Source of the DNA: an uncultured Agathobaculum sp.
GTDB taxonomy: Bacteria > Bacillota > Clostridia > Oscillospirales > Butyricicoccaceae
Reading direction: 5' to 3'
Length of the DNA: 64,000 bases
NCBI RefSeq assembly: GCF_944380975.1
Contig: NZ_CALWJK010000003.1
Coordinates: 1-64,000 of the forward strand
Translations under genes and position numbers: made by a program
Notes under the pieces: generated by a model
Told to the model about the DNA's origin: nothing
The model's input: only the letters and a program-made list of their open reading frames with translations
Database searches by the model: none
Shown here: positions 17,067 through 25,662 of the stretch, piece by piece
How the letters are laid out: the number at the start of each line of letters is the position of its first letter
Position numbering within the stretch: position 1 is the stretch's first letter

Positions 17067-18821
17067 ATGTCCGAAGACAACAAGTACACGTTTGAAAACC
17101 CGGAATACCGCGATACCTATCGTCATACGGTATCACACATTCTTGCACAGGCGGTCAAGCGCCTGTATCCGGAAGTCAAGCTCGCGATCGGCCCGTCGAT
17201 CGAAAACGGCTTCTATTATGATTTTGACGCACCGTTTTCGTTTACGCAGGAAAACCTCGACGCGCTTGAAGCAGAAATGAAGAAGATCTGCAAGGAAAAG
17301 CTCAAGCTCGAGCGCTTTGAGCTGCCGCGTGCCGAAGCTCGCAAGCTGATGGAGGAAAAGGAAGAGCCGTATAAGGTGCAGCTGATTGATGACCTGCCGG
17401 AGGACGCGACTATTTCGTTCTACAAGCAGGGAGAGTTTACCGACCTGTGCGCTGGTCCGCATCTGGATTCGACCGGACGCGTGAAGGGCAACGGTATCAA
17501 GCTGATGAACGTCACCGGTGCATACTGGCGTGGCGACAGCAAGAACAAGATGCTCCAGCGCATTTACGGCACGGCTTTCCCGAAGAAGGACGAGTTGGAT
17601 GAATACCTCAACATGCTCGAAGAAGCCAAGAAGCGCGACCATCGTCGCCTTGGAAAGGAGCTTGGCCTGTTTATGCTGACCGAGGAAGGTCCCGGCTTCC
17701 CGTTCTTCCTGCCCAATGGCATGACACTCAAGAATACGCTGATCGACTACTGGCGTGAGGTGCATAAGAAGTACGGCTATGTGGAGGTTTCCACGCCGGT
17801 TATCCTGAGCCGTAAGCTGTGGGAGCGCTCAGGTCACTGGGATCATTATAAGGACAATATGTACACCACGGTCATTGACGAAGAGGATTTCGCAATCAAG
17901 CCGATGAACTGCCCGGGTGGCATGCTGGTTTACAAGTCCCAGCCGCACTCCTACCGCGAGCTGCCGCTGCGTGTGGGTGAACTGGGCCTGGTACACCGTC
18001 ATGAGCTGTCTGGCGCGCTGCACGGTTTGTTCCGCGTGCGTTGCTTCACGCAGGACGATGCGCATATCTTTATGACGCCGGAGCAGATGAAGGACGAGAT
18101 CAAGAATACCGTTAAGCTCTTTGACGAGGTTTACTCGGTCTTCGGCCTGACCTATAAGATTGAGCTGTCCACCATGCCGGAGGATCACATCGGCACGGTC
18201 GAGCAGTGGGAGCACAATCAGGACATCCTGAAGGAAGCCATCACGGAGATGGGCAAGGATTATGTGGTCAACGAGGGCGATGGCGCGTTCTATGGCCCGA
18301 AGCTGGACTTCCATCTGGCCGATTCCCTTGGCCGTACTTGGCAGTGCGGCACGATCCAGCTGGATTCCCAGTTGCCCGAGCGTTTTGAACTCGAGTATAT
18401 CGGTGCGGACGGTGAGAAGCATCGCCCAATTATGATCCACCGCGTTGTGCTCGGTTCGATCGAGCGTTTCATCGGTGTTATCACCGAGCATTTTGCCGGT
18501 GCGTTCCCGACGTGGCTTGCACCGGAGCAGGTGCGCGTCATGCCGATGACCGACCGCAACGTGCCGTGCTCGCAGGAAGTTATGCGCCAGCTGACCGAAG
18601 CGGGCTTCCGTGTGACGATGGATGACCGCAACGAGAAGATCGGATATAAGATTCGCGAGGCGCAGGTGCACAAGGTGCCGTATATGATCGTCATTGGAGA
18701 CAAGGACGAAGAAAAGGGCATCATCTCTGTGCGCGAGCGCAAGACCGGCGAGACTACGCCGATGGAACTTTCTGAGTTCATTGAGAAACTCAGCTATGAA
18801 GTCAAGGAAAAACTGAAGTAA
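17067..18821 (+). CDS. thrS: Threonyl-tRNA synthetase lacking the TGS domain
   Basis: 584 residues against about 640 usually. The protein begins almost directly at the editing domain (HTVSHILAQAVKRLYPE), so the N-terminal TGS domain is absent. Editing residues are present as HTVSH and CAGPHLDSTG. The class II core follows: motif 2 FRVRCFTQDDAHIF and the zinc-site region with MNCPGGMLVYKS, then motif 3 IGSIERF-type sequence and the anticodon-binding domain. AAGGAGG lies about eight bases before the ATG at 17067, and the leader terminator lies between any earlier start and this one, so the short form is real. Regulated by the T-box leader. Confidence 0.96.
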   Translation: MSEDNKYTFENPEYRDTYRHTVSHILAQAVKRLYPEVKLAIGPSIENGFYYDFDAPFSFTQENLDALEAEMKKICKEKLKLERFELPRAEARKLMEEKEEPYKVQLIDDLPEDATISFYKQGEFTDLCAGPHLDSTGRVKGNGIKLMNVTGAYWRGDSKNKMLQRIYGTAFPKKDELDEYLNMLEEAKKRDHRRLGKELGLFMLTEEGPGFPFFLPNGMTLKNTLIDYWREVHKKYGYVEVSTPVILSRKLWERSGHWDHYKDNMYTTVIDEEDFAIKPMNCPGGMLVYKSQPHSYRELPLRVGELGLVHRHELSGALHGLFRVRCFTQDDAHIFMTPEQMKDEIKNTVKLFDEVYSVFGLTYKIELSTMPEDHIGTVEQWEHNQDILKEAITEMGKDYVVNEGDGAFYGPKLDFHLADSLGRTWQCGTIQLDSQLPERFELEYIGADGEKHRPIMIHRVVLGSIERFIGVITEHFAGAFPTWLAPEQVRVMPMTDRNVPCSQEVMRQLTEAGFRVTMDDRNEKIGYKIREAQVHKVPYMIVIGDKDEEKGIISVRERKTGETTPMELSEFIEKLSYEVKEKLK

Positions 18822-18881
18822 GAAAGCGCATTCCGGCAGGGTAGTTCGCAGGCTGGCCGCATACCGAAAGGGGATCTTGGT

Positions 18882-20699
18882 ATGAAAAAGCTGATTGCTG
18901 TTTGTGTTGTCTGCATGCTGTCGACATTCGCCGCGGGAGCGGCGAACGTCGGCACGATTGACAACGGTTATCCGGGCGATACCGAAGCACAGGCGCAGAT
19001 GCTATGTGATCTCGGTCTGTTTCGCGGCACGGAAAAGGGATTTGAACTGGAAAAGCCCATGACGCGTGCGGAAGCCGCCGCAATGCTCACGCGGTTGCTC
19101 GGCGCGGAGGACAAAGCACTTTCCGGTGATTGGGCGCATCCGTTTACCGATGTGCCGCAGTGGGCGGACAGCTATGTCGGCTGGCTGTATGAAAGCGGGC
19201 TGACCAAGGGTGTCTCCACCACTATTTATGGTGCGGAAGAGAATGTCACTTGCAGGCAGTACTGTACGTTTCTTGCGCGTGCCGCCTCAGATGATGCGTC
19301 CTATGAACTTCTATTGTATGACGGTGACGCGGAGGAAGCTGCATGTGACGAAGCTGGTTTTGTCCGTGGGGACGCGGTTTCATTGTCAGTACGGCTGCTG
19401 GAGCAGTATTATACCAAATATGAAGATACCAACGGTTTTACGGTAGCACAGAAGCTCATCAATCAAGGTGTGTTCACTACGGAGCAGCTAAAAAACGCGG
19501 CATGGAATGTACTGCGCCGTGAATATAAGCGGGTCGGAAGTACGCCGTATGGTTCGGATATGGTGTTGTCCTGTGTGATCGCAGGGGTTCCGGTGGCACG
19601 GTGCAGCGATGAACGGATCTATGCTCTGTATGCGTCGCAACTGAATGGAGTATACGGCGAACGGAACGAAGCGGGACAGGAGTACCAGCTGTTTTGGATA
19701 GATCCTTATACGCTGCAAACGACCGAGCTGCTGCGCTGCGCATCGGGCAGCCAGACCGTCGCGCTGGGTCGCGCTGGCCGGACGGATTATCTGGTGCTGA
19801 CGGAACCGAATCAGGAGAACAATATCCTGTATGCAGTACGCGGCGCTGCGGTGGAAGCCGTGATGGAACTGTCGGAAGACACGAGAAATCTGGTGATGTT
19901 TTCTTGTCTACAAGGCGAGGATGGCTGTGTATTCCAGTATGACGACAGTACTTTTTATTGCCTTGAGGAAGATGGTATCCGTAAACTGCCGCTTGCCCCC
20001 GGCGAAAAATTGGCCAAGGTGATGCAGGATGGTCTGCTGGTGACACAAAATGTGTCGACAGATCATACAGTGATCTCTGCATGGACATGGGACGGCAAGG
20101 CGGCCGGCAGTTTTACAGTGGACAATGCCTATCCGGTTCCGGAAGGAATGGAGTCGGAGGATGCGGAGTATGTTGCCTATTGGTGCAGCCTGTTTGCGCC
20201 TAATTTGAAGAGCGATAACGGCACGGAGGTTTGGGGTACGGCCGGTTTGTACCGGGTGACGGACGGTGTATTGACGCAGGTGATAGATATGCCGGTATAT
20301 GACTGCGAAATTGATCGGGCGGACGGCAGTTATGTGCTGCTCACATCCCCGGTTGACGAGCGTCCCGGCTTTTTTGGTAGCGGTGTCTTTACCCTGACAG
20401 GGACGCAGGTGCTTCGCATTGCACAGGACGGCACACGTCAGATGTTGCTGGAAGATGAACCGGATCACGGGCTTACTTTCTCGGAGATTTCGAAAGCGAA
20501 AGACGGAACAGTACAGGTGGTTTATACCTATGTGATGGGTATGGGCGATACGTATCGATATGAATATGCGGTGGAGAACGGCAGATTGCGTGCGTTGGTT
20601 TATACGCCTGGCATGGGATATTCCGGCTATACGGAAGAAGAATGTACGGCAGAGCAGGCGCGTCTCGATGCGCTGGGCGTCGGTGTCGGCGCGGACTAA
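18882..20699 (+). CDS. SLH-domain secreted protein of unknown function
   Basis: 605 residues. Signal peptide about 1-20; SLH-like repeats about 30-165 (PMTRAEAAAMLTRLLGAEDK, then FTDVPQWADSYVGWLYESGLTKG). SLH domains bind pyruvylated cell-wall polymer, so surface attachment is expected. The C-terminal 400 residues contain several acidic, beta-rich segments such as YQLFWIDPYTLQTTELLRC that resemble a beta-propeller-like dashboard, but I do not recognise a family. GAAAGGGG lies about ten bases before the ATG. It follows thrS by 60 bases with no evident terminator and could be cotranscribed. The SLH part resembles that of the serpin upstream of thrS. Confidence 0.75.
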   Translation: MKKLIAVCVVCMLSTFAAGAANVGTIDNGYPGDTEAQAQMLCDLGLFRGTEKGFELEKPMTRAEAAAMLTRLLGAEDKALSGDWAHPFTDVPQWADSYVGWLYESGLTKGVSTTIYGAEENVTCRQYCTFLARAASDDASYELLLYDGDAEEAACDEAGFVRGDAVSLSVRLLEQYYTKYEDTNGFTVAQKLINQGVFTTEQLKNAAWNVLRREYKRVGSTPYGSDMVLSCVIAGVPVARCSDERIYALYASQLNGVYGERNEAGQEYQLFWIDPYTLQTTELLRCASGSQTVALGRAGRTDYLVLTEPNQENNILYAVRGAAVEAVMELSEDTRNLVMFSCLQGEDGCVFQYDDSTFYCLEEDGIRKLPLAPGEKLAKVMQDGLLVTQNVSTDHTVISAWTWDGKAAGSFTVDNAYPVPEGMESEDAEYVAYWCSLFAPNLKSDNGTEVWGTAGLYRVTDGVLTQVIDMPVYDCEIDRADGSYVLLTSPVDERPGFFGSGVFTLTGTQVLRIAQDGTRQMLLEDEPDHGLTFSEISKAKDGTVQVVYTYVMGMGDTYRYEYAVENGRLRALVYTPGMGYSGYTEEECTAEQARLDALGVGVGAD

Positions 20700-20702
20700 C
20701 CG

Positions 20703-20996
20703 CTACTCAAGCGCGCGAAAATTGTCTGAGCGGCGAAACACCTTGACATGATACAGACGCCCCGGTTCAAGCGGTCCGAAGGCGAATTGTCCTTGATCGT
20801 CGGTGTATAGTGCGCCGACCGGCGTTTCTGGCGCATCCGCACAGAAAATTGTGACAAGTGCGCCAGCGGCGGCTTTTCCGTCCGCGCCGGACACGGTGCC
20901 GAGCAGTGCGGGACGCTGGTCGGCTGATAGGGCGACTTTGGTTTCCACTACCTCATTGGCTGCGGGTTTGACAAAAAACGATTGCGAGTAATTCAC
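20703..20996 (-). CDS. Small Ig-like/carboxypeptidase-regulatory-like domain protein
   Basis: 97 residues with no signal peptide or membrane segment. The core ALLGTVSGADGKAAAGALVT with GALYTDDQGQFAFGPLEPG and LYHVKVFR is the beta-sandwich pattern of carboxypeptidase-regulatory-like or SpaA-like domains. GTG at 20996 is chosen because AAGGGG lies nine bases upstream; another GTG at 21035 lacks a ribosome site. It lies convergent to the SLH gene (three bases between stops) and divergent from proS. Function unknown; a stand-alone cytosolic domain of this fold is unusual. Confidence 0.65.
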   Translation of the reverse strand: MNYSQSFFVKPAANEVVETKVALSADQRPALLGTVSGADGKAAAGALVTIFCADAPETPVGALYTDDQGQFAFGPLEPGRLYHVKVFRRSDNFRALE

Positions 20997-21073
20997 TGGG
21001 GCAAACCCCTTTCTGATACAAAGTTCTACTGACACTTTATGAAAATTTAATGAAAAAGGTGAGAAACACTATT

Positions 21074-22513
21074 ATGGCAGATAAGAAAAAACTGGTCAGT
21101 GAGATCACATCCATGGATGTGGATTTTGCGCAGTGGTACACGGATATTGTTAAAAAAGCAGAAATGATTGATTACTCCTCGGTTAAAGGCTGTGTCATTA
21201 TGCGTCCGTATGCACAGGCAATCTGGGAGAATATTCAGAAAACGCTGGATGGTATGTTCAAGGAGACTGGACACGAAAACGTCGCAATGCCGATTTTCAT
21301 TCCGGAAAGTCTGCTGAAAAAGGAAGCCGATCATGTGGAAGGTTTTGCACCGGAATGCGCATGGGTGACGCATGGTGGTTCGGAAAAGCTGGAGGAGCGT
21401 CTGTGTGTGCGCCCGACCTCGGAGACGCTGTTCTGTGAGCATTATGCAAAGGTTGTCCGCTCGTGGCGTGACCTGCCCAAACTGTATAATCAGTGGTGCT
21501 CGGTTGTTCGCTGGGAAAAAACCACCCGTCCGTTCCTGCGCAGCCGTGAGTTCTGGTGGCAGGAGGGCCACACTGTGCATGCCACTGCGGAAGAGGCGAT
21601 GGAAGAGACATTGCGCATGCTGAACATTTATGCGACGTTCTGTGAAGAATATTTGGCTATGCCGGTGCTCAAGGGAGAAAAGACCGAGAAGGAGCGCTTT
21701 GCTGGTGCAGAAAAGACCTACACGATCGAAGCGATGATGCATGATGGTAAGGCATTGCAGTCCGGCACAAGCCATTACTTCGGCAACGGTTTTGCCAAGG
21801 CATTCAATATGCAGTATACCGACAAGAATAATACTTTGCAGTATATGGAGCAGACCTCTTGGGGTGTCTCCACTCGTCTGATCGGTGCGATCATCATGAC
21901 CCACGGTGACAATGAGGGTCTTGTGCTGCCGCCGCGCATCGCGCCGACCCAGTTGGTCGTTATTCCGGTTGCAGCACACAAGCCGGGCGTGACCGAAAAG
22001 GCGCAGGAGCTGCTGGATGTGGTCAAGGCGGCCGGTGTGCGCGCGAAGATCGATCTGTCCGATAACAGCCCTGGATGGAAGTTTGCCGAGTATGAGATGA
22101 AGGGTGTACCGCTGCGTCTCGAAGTTGGCCCGCGTGATATCGAGCAGGGTCAGTGCGTGCTGGTGCGTCGTGATAGCCGTGAAAAGACGGTAGTTAAGTT
22201 TGAAGATCTGGCAAGCACGGTACCTGCACTGCTGGAAGAGATCCAGAAGGCATTGTTCCAAAAAGCGCTGAAGAACCGCGAGGAGCATACCTACACGGCG
22301 AAGAGCTTGGATGAGATGAAGGAGATCATGAAAGATCATGTTGGCTTTGTCAAGTCTATGTGGTGCGGTGATCTGGCATGTGAGGAAAAAGTCAAGGAAG
22401 AGACCGGCATGCCCAGCCGCTGTATGCCGTTTGAACAGGAACAGATCTCGGATGTCTGTCCGGTGTGCGGCAAGCCCGCGCACAAGATGGTCGTCTGGGG
22501 CATCGCGTATTGA
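21074..22513 (+). CDS. proS: Prolyl-tRNA synthetase, archaeal/eukaryotic type
   Basis: 479 residues. Charges tRNA-Pro. It lacks the 180-residue insertion domain of the bacterial form and has the C-terminal zinc-type extension ending in Tyr (VVWGIAY), as in type 3 ProRS. Motif 2 is [20 protein letters not shown]; the C-terminal CGDLACEE and CPVCGKPA segments supply zinc-ligand Cys residues. The ATG at 21074 follows AAGGTGAG; an upstream in-frame ATG at 21050 has no ribosome site. Unlike thrS and alaS here, no T-box leader is seen. The mscS-like gene follows at 34 bases. Confidence 0.95.
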   Translation: MADKKKLVSEITSMDVDFAQWYTDIVKKAEMIDYSSVKGCVIMRPYAQAIWENIQKTLDGMFKETGHENVAMPIFIPESLLKKEADHVEGFAPECAWVTHGGSEKLEERLCVRPTSETLFCEHYAKVVRSWRDLPKLYNQWCSVVRWEKTTRPFLRSREFWWQEGHTVHATAEEAMEETLRMLNIYATFCEEYLAMPVLKGEKTEKERFAGAEKTYTIEAMMHDGKALQSGTSHYFGNGFAKAFNMQYTDKNNTLQYMEQTSWGVSTRLIGAIIMTHGDNEGLVLPPRIAPTQLVVIPVAAHKPGVTEKAQELLDVVKAAGVRAKIDLSDNSPGWKFAEYEMKGVPLRLEVGPRDIEQGQCVLVRRDSREKTVVKFEDLASTVPALLEEIQKALFQKALKNREEHTYTAKSLDEMKEIMKDHVGFVKSMWCGDLACEEKVKEETGMPSRCMPFEQEQISDVCPVCGKPAHKMVVWGIAY

Positions 22514-22547
22514 TCTGCTCGGCAGATAATAGGGAAGGAGTAGGCCC

Positions 22548-23414
22548 ATGTTGGAATGGGTGCAGAGCTTTTTAAGCACGGAAATCGGTGCGGTGGTTGG
22601 CTCGATTGTCTTTGCAATCGTTGTGTTAGCAGTTACACACTTGCTGGCCAGAATTGTCAATCGAGTGATGCGACGACTGGTTGAACGCCACAGGCAGAGC
22701 AATAGCAGTTTGGCAACCATACTTGGATTTGTCCGTTATATCGCGGTTGCAGCAGTATACTTTGCGGGCGTGATGGTGGTAGTATACAGTATCCCCCTGC
22801 TGTCGAGTGCAGTGCGAACACTTCTGACTGCTGGCGGCGTGATCGCTGTAGTGGCTGGTCTTGCCGCGCAGGAGGCGCTGGGCAGTGTGGTCAGCGGTAT
22901 GATGATATTGGCATTCAAACCGTTTCGCATGGGCGATGTGGTGCGGTATATCGATAATGACATCTCAGGTGTCATTGAAGAAATCACGCTGCATCATACA
23001 GCCATTCGCACATGGGAAAACAAGCGTGTGATTATCCCTAATAGCAAAATGAACAGCTCAATCATTGAAAATGCTGACTATGCGGATAGCAAAGTTTGTG
23101 TTTTCATGCAGATTGGCGTGACCTATGAATCCAATATTGATCTGGCCAAGAAACTGTTGGCAGAAGAAATTCAGCGTCAACCTGATTTTATGGATGTGCG
23201 CACGCCTGAACAAAAGGCGGCAGGTGTGCCGCAGGTGCAGGTGGTTGTGCTGGAGCTCGCTGATTCTGCGGTTACGCTGCGCGCATCATTGTGGGCAAAG
23301 GATAACAGTACAGCGTTTAGCCTAAAGTGTTCGGTATTGGAGAATATCAAAAAGCTATATGAACAAAATGGCATTGATATCGCATATCCCCATATGGTCG
23401 TGATGCAAAAATAA
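22548..23414 (+). CDS. Small mechanosensitive channel (MscS family)
   Basis: 288 residues. Three N-terminal membrane helices (about 10-35, 60-85, 90-115), with the pore helix TLLTAGGVIAVVAGLAAQEA leading into the MscS beta domain (KPFRMGDVVRYIDNDISGVI, then IIPNSKMNSSIIEN). MscS-type channels open on membrane tension and release solutes during hypo-osmotic shock. Length is that of the minimal E. coli MscS. AAGGAG precedes the ATG. It lies 34 bases after proS and before a strong terminator, so the two are probably cotranscribed. Confidence 0.93.
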   Translation: MLEWVQSFLSTEIGAVVGSIVFAIVVLAVTHLLARIVNRVMRRLVERHRQSNSSLATILGFVRYIAVAAVYFAGVMVVVYSIPLLSSAVRTLLTAGGVIAVVAGLAAQEALGSVVSGMMILAFKPFRMGDVVRYIDNDISGVIEEITLHHTAIRTWENKRVIIPNSKMNSSIIENADYADSKVCVFMQIGVTYESNIDLAKKLLAEEIQRQPDFMDVRTPEQKAAGVPQVQVVVLELADSAVTLRASLWAKDNSTAFSLKCSVLENIKKLYEQNGIDIAYPHMVVMQK

Positions 23415-23420
23415 TGGGAA

Positions 23421-23450
23421 ACAGGCTGCCCATCAGGGCAGCCTGTTTTT
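23421..23450 (+). terminator. Terminator after the MscS gene
   Basis: Ten-base stem ACAGGCTGCC with GGCAGCCTGT (five-base loop CATCA plus pairing G) and five T residues. Confidence 0.9.
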
Positions 23451-23507
23451 GTTGATACGTTCTGCTTATCCACTATCATGGTTTTGCTGTACTTTTTTAT
23501 AGGTTCA

Positions 23508-23516
23508 TGCTATACT
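23508..23516 (+). promoter_or_regulatory. Extended -10 promoter of the NfeD/stomatin pair
   Basis: TGCTATACT is an extended -10 box (TGn plus TATACT). A clear -35 at the proper distance is not visible (TTGCTG at 23484 is 21 bp away). Confidence 0.5.
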
Positions 23517-23539
23517 GTTTTCAAAAGGAGGGATCATAA

Positions 23540-23983
23540 ATGCTGTTTGGAATTAACAGCCTATATGTTTGGATGGCTGTCATAATTCTATGTGTTGCTG
23601 TAGAAGCTTTCACCCTAGATCTGTCTGCCATCTGGTTTGCTGTTGGCGGTGTTGCCGCATTGATTGCCGCCAGCCTTTCGTTGGAAGTATCTGCTCAATT
23701 GGTTATTTTTGTTTTGTTTTCTGCAGCATTGCTTGCATTGGTTCGTCCGTTTTGCCGTAAATTTCTCAAAACGAAGAATGAACCCACCAATGCGGATCGC
23801 ATTATCGGCGAAACAGCAATTGTAACAGAACAGATTGATAATATTCACGAGACTGGCGCTGTTAAAATTATGGGAGCAACTTGGACAGCGCGCAGCATAG
23901 ATGATTCTGTCATAGCGGAAGGCATGGCTGTTAAAGTAGTTGCGATTCATGGTGTGAAAGCCATGGTGCAAAAGGTTGGATAA
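23540..23983 (+). CDS. NfeD-like membrane protein
   Basis: 147 residues with about three hydrophobic helices in the first 75 residues and a C-terminal OB-fold-like domain (IIGETAIVTEQIDNIHETG, then VKIMGATWTARS). Short NfeD proteins pair with stomatin/SPFH proteins and are thought to anchor them in membrane microdomains; this gene is 27 bases before an SPFH gene. AAAGGAGGG precedes the ATG. Confidence 0.9.
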   Translation: MLFGINSLYVWMAVIILCVAVEAFTLDLSAIWFAVGGVAALIAASLSLEVSAQLVIFVLFSAALLALVRPFCRKFLKTKNEPTNADRIIGETAIVTEQIDNIHETGAVKIMGATWTARSIDDSVIAEGMAVKVVAIHGVKAMVQKVG

Positions 23984-24010
23984 GATTTTTGTGGAGTAAA
24001 GGAGAACAAT

Positions 24011-24922
24011 ATGCCGTTTTTGATTTATGGATTATGGATTATTCTGGCGATTTTGCTGATTGCGTTCCTGGCAAGCAATATTGTGATCGTTCCGCAGGCA
24101 AAGGCTTTTATTGTAGAACGTCTGGGAACTTACAAGTGCACGTGGAATACCGGCTTGCATCTGAAGGTACCGCTGTTTGAGCGTGTGGCGCGCAAAGTGA
24201 CACTAAAAGAGCAGGTTGTGGATTTCCCGCCGCAGCCAGTTATCACGAAGGACAATGTTACGATGCAGATTGATACGGTTGTGTATTTTCAAATCACTGA
24301 CCCTAAGCTGTTCACATATGGTATTGAGAGCCCGATGGCTGCAATAGAAAATTTGACGGCAACCACGCTTCGAAATATCATCGGTGATTTGGAGTTGGAT
24401 CAAACGCTCACCAGCCGCGATATCATCAACACCAAAATGCGCTCCATTTTGGATGAGGCAACGGATGCTTGGGGTATTAAGGTAAACCGTGTGGAACTGA
24501 AAAACATCATTCCGCCAGCAGCAATTCAGGAATCCATGGAAAAGCAGATGAAGGCAGAGCGCGAACGCCGTGAATCCATTCTGGTTGCGGAAGGCAAAAA
24601 ACAGTCTGCGATTTTGGTTGCAGAAGGTGAGAAGGAAGCGACGGTTCTTGCGGCGGAAGCAAATCGCTTGGCAAAGATCAAGGAAGCGGAAGGTGAAGCG
24701 GAAGCGCTGCTGACGGTGCAAAAGGCGCTGGCAGACTCGATTGCGATGCTCAATCAAGCTTCTCCGTCCGAGCAGGTCATCAAACTCAAGTCGCTGGAAG
24801 CCTTCAGTGCAGCAGCGGATGGAAAGGCCACCAAGATTATCATCCCCAGTGAGATTCAGGCTCTTGCTGGTTTGGCAACTTCTTTCAAAGAAGTAATCAC
24901 CGATCCGAAGGCCGAAAAGTGA
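24011..24922 (+). CDS. SPFH/stomatin-like membrane protein
   Basis: 303 residues. One N-terminal membrane helix (about 4-24) then a prohibitin-type SPFH domain (NIVIVPQAKAFIVERLGTYK, LEQVVDFPPQPVITKDNV) and an Ala/Glu-rich coiled coil (about 190-250) with ILVAEGKKQSAILVAEGEKE repeats. Such proteins form large oligomeric scaffolds at the membrane, often associated with FtsH or NfeD partners. AAAGGAG precedes the ATG. Forms a two-gene unit with the NfeD gene, ending in a terminator. Confidence 0.94.
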   Translation: MPFLIYGLWIILAILLIAFLASNIVIVPQAKAFIVERLGTYKCTWNTGLHLKVPLFERVARKVTLKEQVVDFPPQPVITKDNVTMQIDTVVYFQITDPKLFTYGIESPMAAIENLTATTLRNIIGDLELDQTLTSRDIINTKMRSILDEATDAWGIKVNRVELKNIIPPAAIQESMEKQMKAERERRESILVAEGKKQSAILVAEGEKEATVLAAEANRLAKIKEAEGEAEALLTVQKALADSIAMLNQASPSEQVIKLKSLEAFSAAADGKATKIIIPSEIQALAGLATSFKEVITDPKAEK

Positions 24923-24929
24923 ATATTAG

Positions 24930-24960
24930 GCAGCCCGCTGGAATTGAGCGGGCTGCTTTT
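24930..24960 (+). terminator. Terminator after the stomatin-like gene
   Basis: Perfect 10-bp stem GCAGCCCGCT / AGCGGGCTGC (24930-24939, 24947-24956) followed by TTTT. Confidence 0.9.
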
Positions 24961-25049
24961 CGTTGGATTTTATCTTCCTCGGCTTGCAACGTGATATGTC
25001 TTATGATAAACTATATGAGTTAAAATGTGTGCTTTGGAGGAGCAGAGCG

Positions 25050-25562
25050 ATGCATCAGCATGTGTTTGTAATCAATGGCAGCGGTGGAGTTGGAAAGGAT
25101 ACGATCTGTGAGCTGGCAGCTGCCGTTTGGAAAGTAAAAAACATTTCTTCCATTACTCCAATTCTTCAAGTCGCACGTTCAGCTGGATGGGATGGGATTA
25201 AGACACCGGAAGCAAGGCGTTTTTTATCCCGTCTCAAGGAAATTTGCACAGAATTTAATGATCTGCCGTTCCGGTATTGTATGAACCAATATCAGGAGTT
25301 TCTGCACAGTGATGCAGAAATTCTGTTTGTTCATATTCGGGAGCCGGAAGCAATTGCACGCTTCTGCGAGGCGGTCGGTGGGGACTGCAAGACTGTTTTG
25401 GTGCATAGACCAGCACTGGAGCAGGCCCGTGGTGCTCTGGGTAACCGATCGGATGATGGTGTCGACAATTATACATATGACAGCATCTTTGTCAACGACG
25501 GTACGTTAGAGGAATTACCGGAAAAGGTGTATTCTTTTTTTAAGCGATTTATGGAATCTTGA
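25050..25562 (+). CDS. P-loop kinase, deoxynucleoside-monophosphate-kinase-like
   Basis: 170 residues. An N-terminal Walker A VINGSGGVGKDT is followed by AGWDGIKTPEARRFLSRL, a pattern reminiscent of the WDG-K-x-x-x-R segment of phage-type deoxynucleoside monophosphate kinases, and EILFVHIREPEAIARF as the probable strand and helix after Walker B. This suggests a small nucleotide or nucleoside kinase, but the substrate cannot be read. GGAGG (25036-25040) lies nine bases before ATG 25050. It stands alone between a terminator and the efflux operon. Confidence 0.6.
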   Translation: MHQHVFVINGSGGVGKDTICELAAAVWKVKNISSITPILQVARSAGWDGIKTPEARRFLSRLKEICTEFNDLPFRYCMNQYQEFLHSDAEILFVHIREPEAIARFCEAVGGDCKTVLVHRPALEQARGALGNRSDDGVDNYTYDSIFVNDGTLEELPEKVYSFFKRFMES

Positions 25563-25662
25563 ATGCTTGCGCAAACAGGAAGCTAATCATTTGATAGGAT
25601 CATTTTTCTGTGAAAAATTTCTATTCGTTAACTCAGGATAGAGAAAAGAAAGGAACACTGTT

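Noticed and set aside
21047..22720. 557-codon open frame opposite proS and mscS
   Set aside because: It covers two unrelated genes on the other strand and shows no start signal or domain; a composition shadow.
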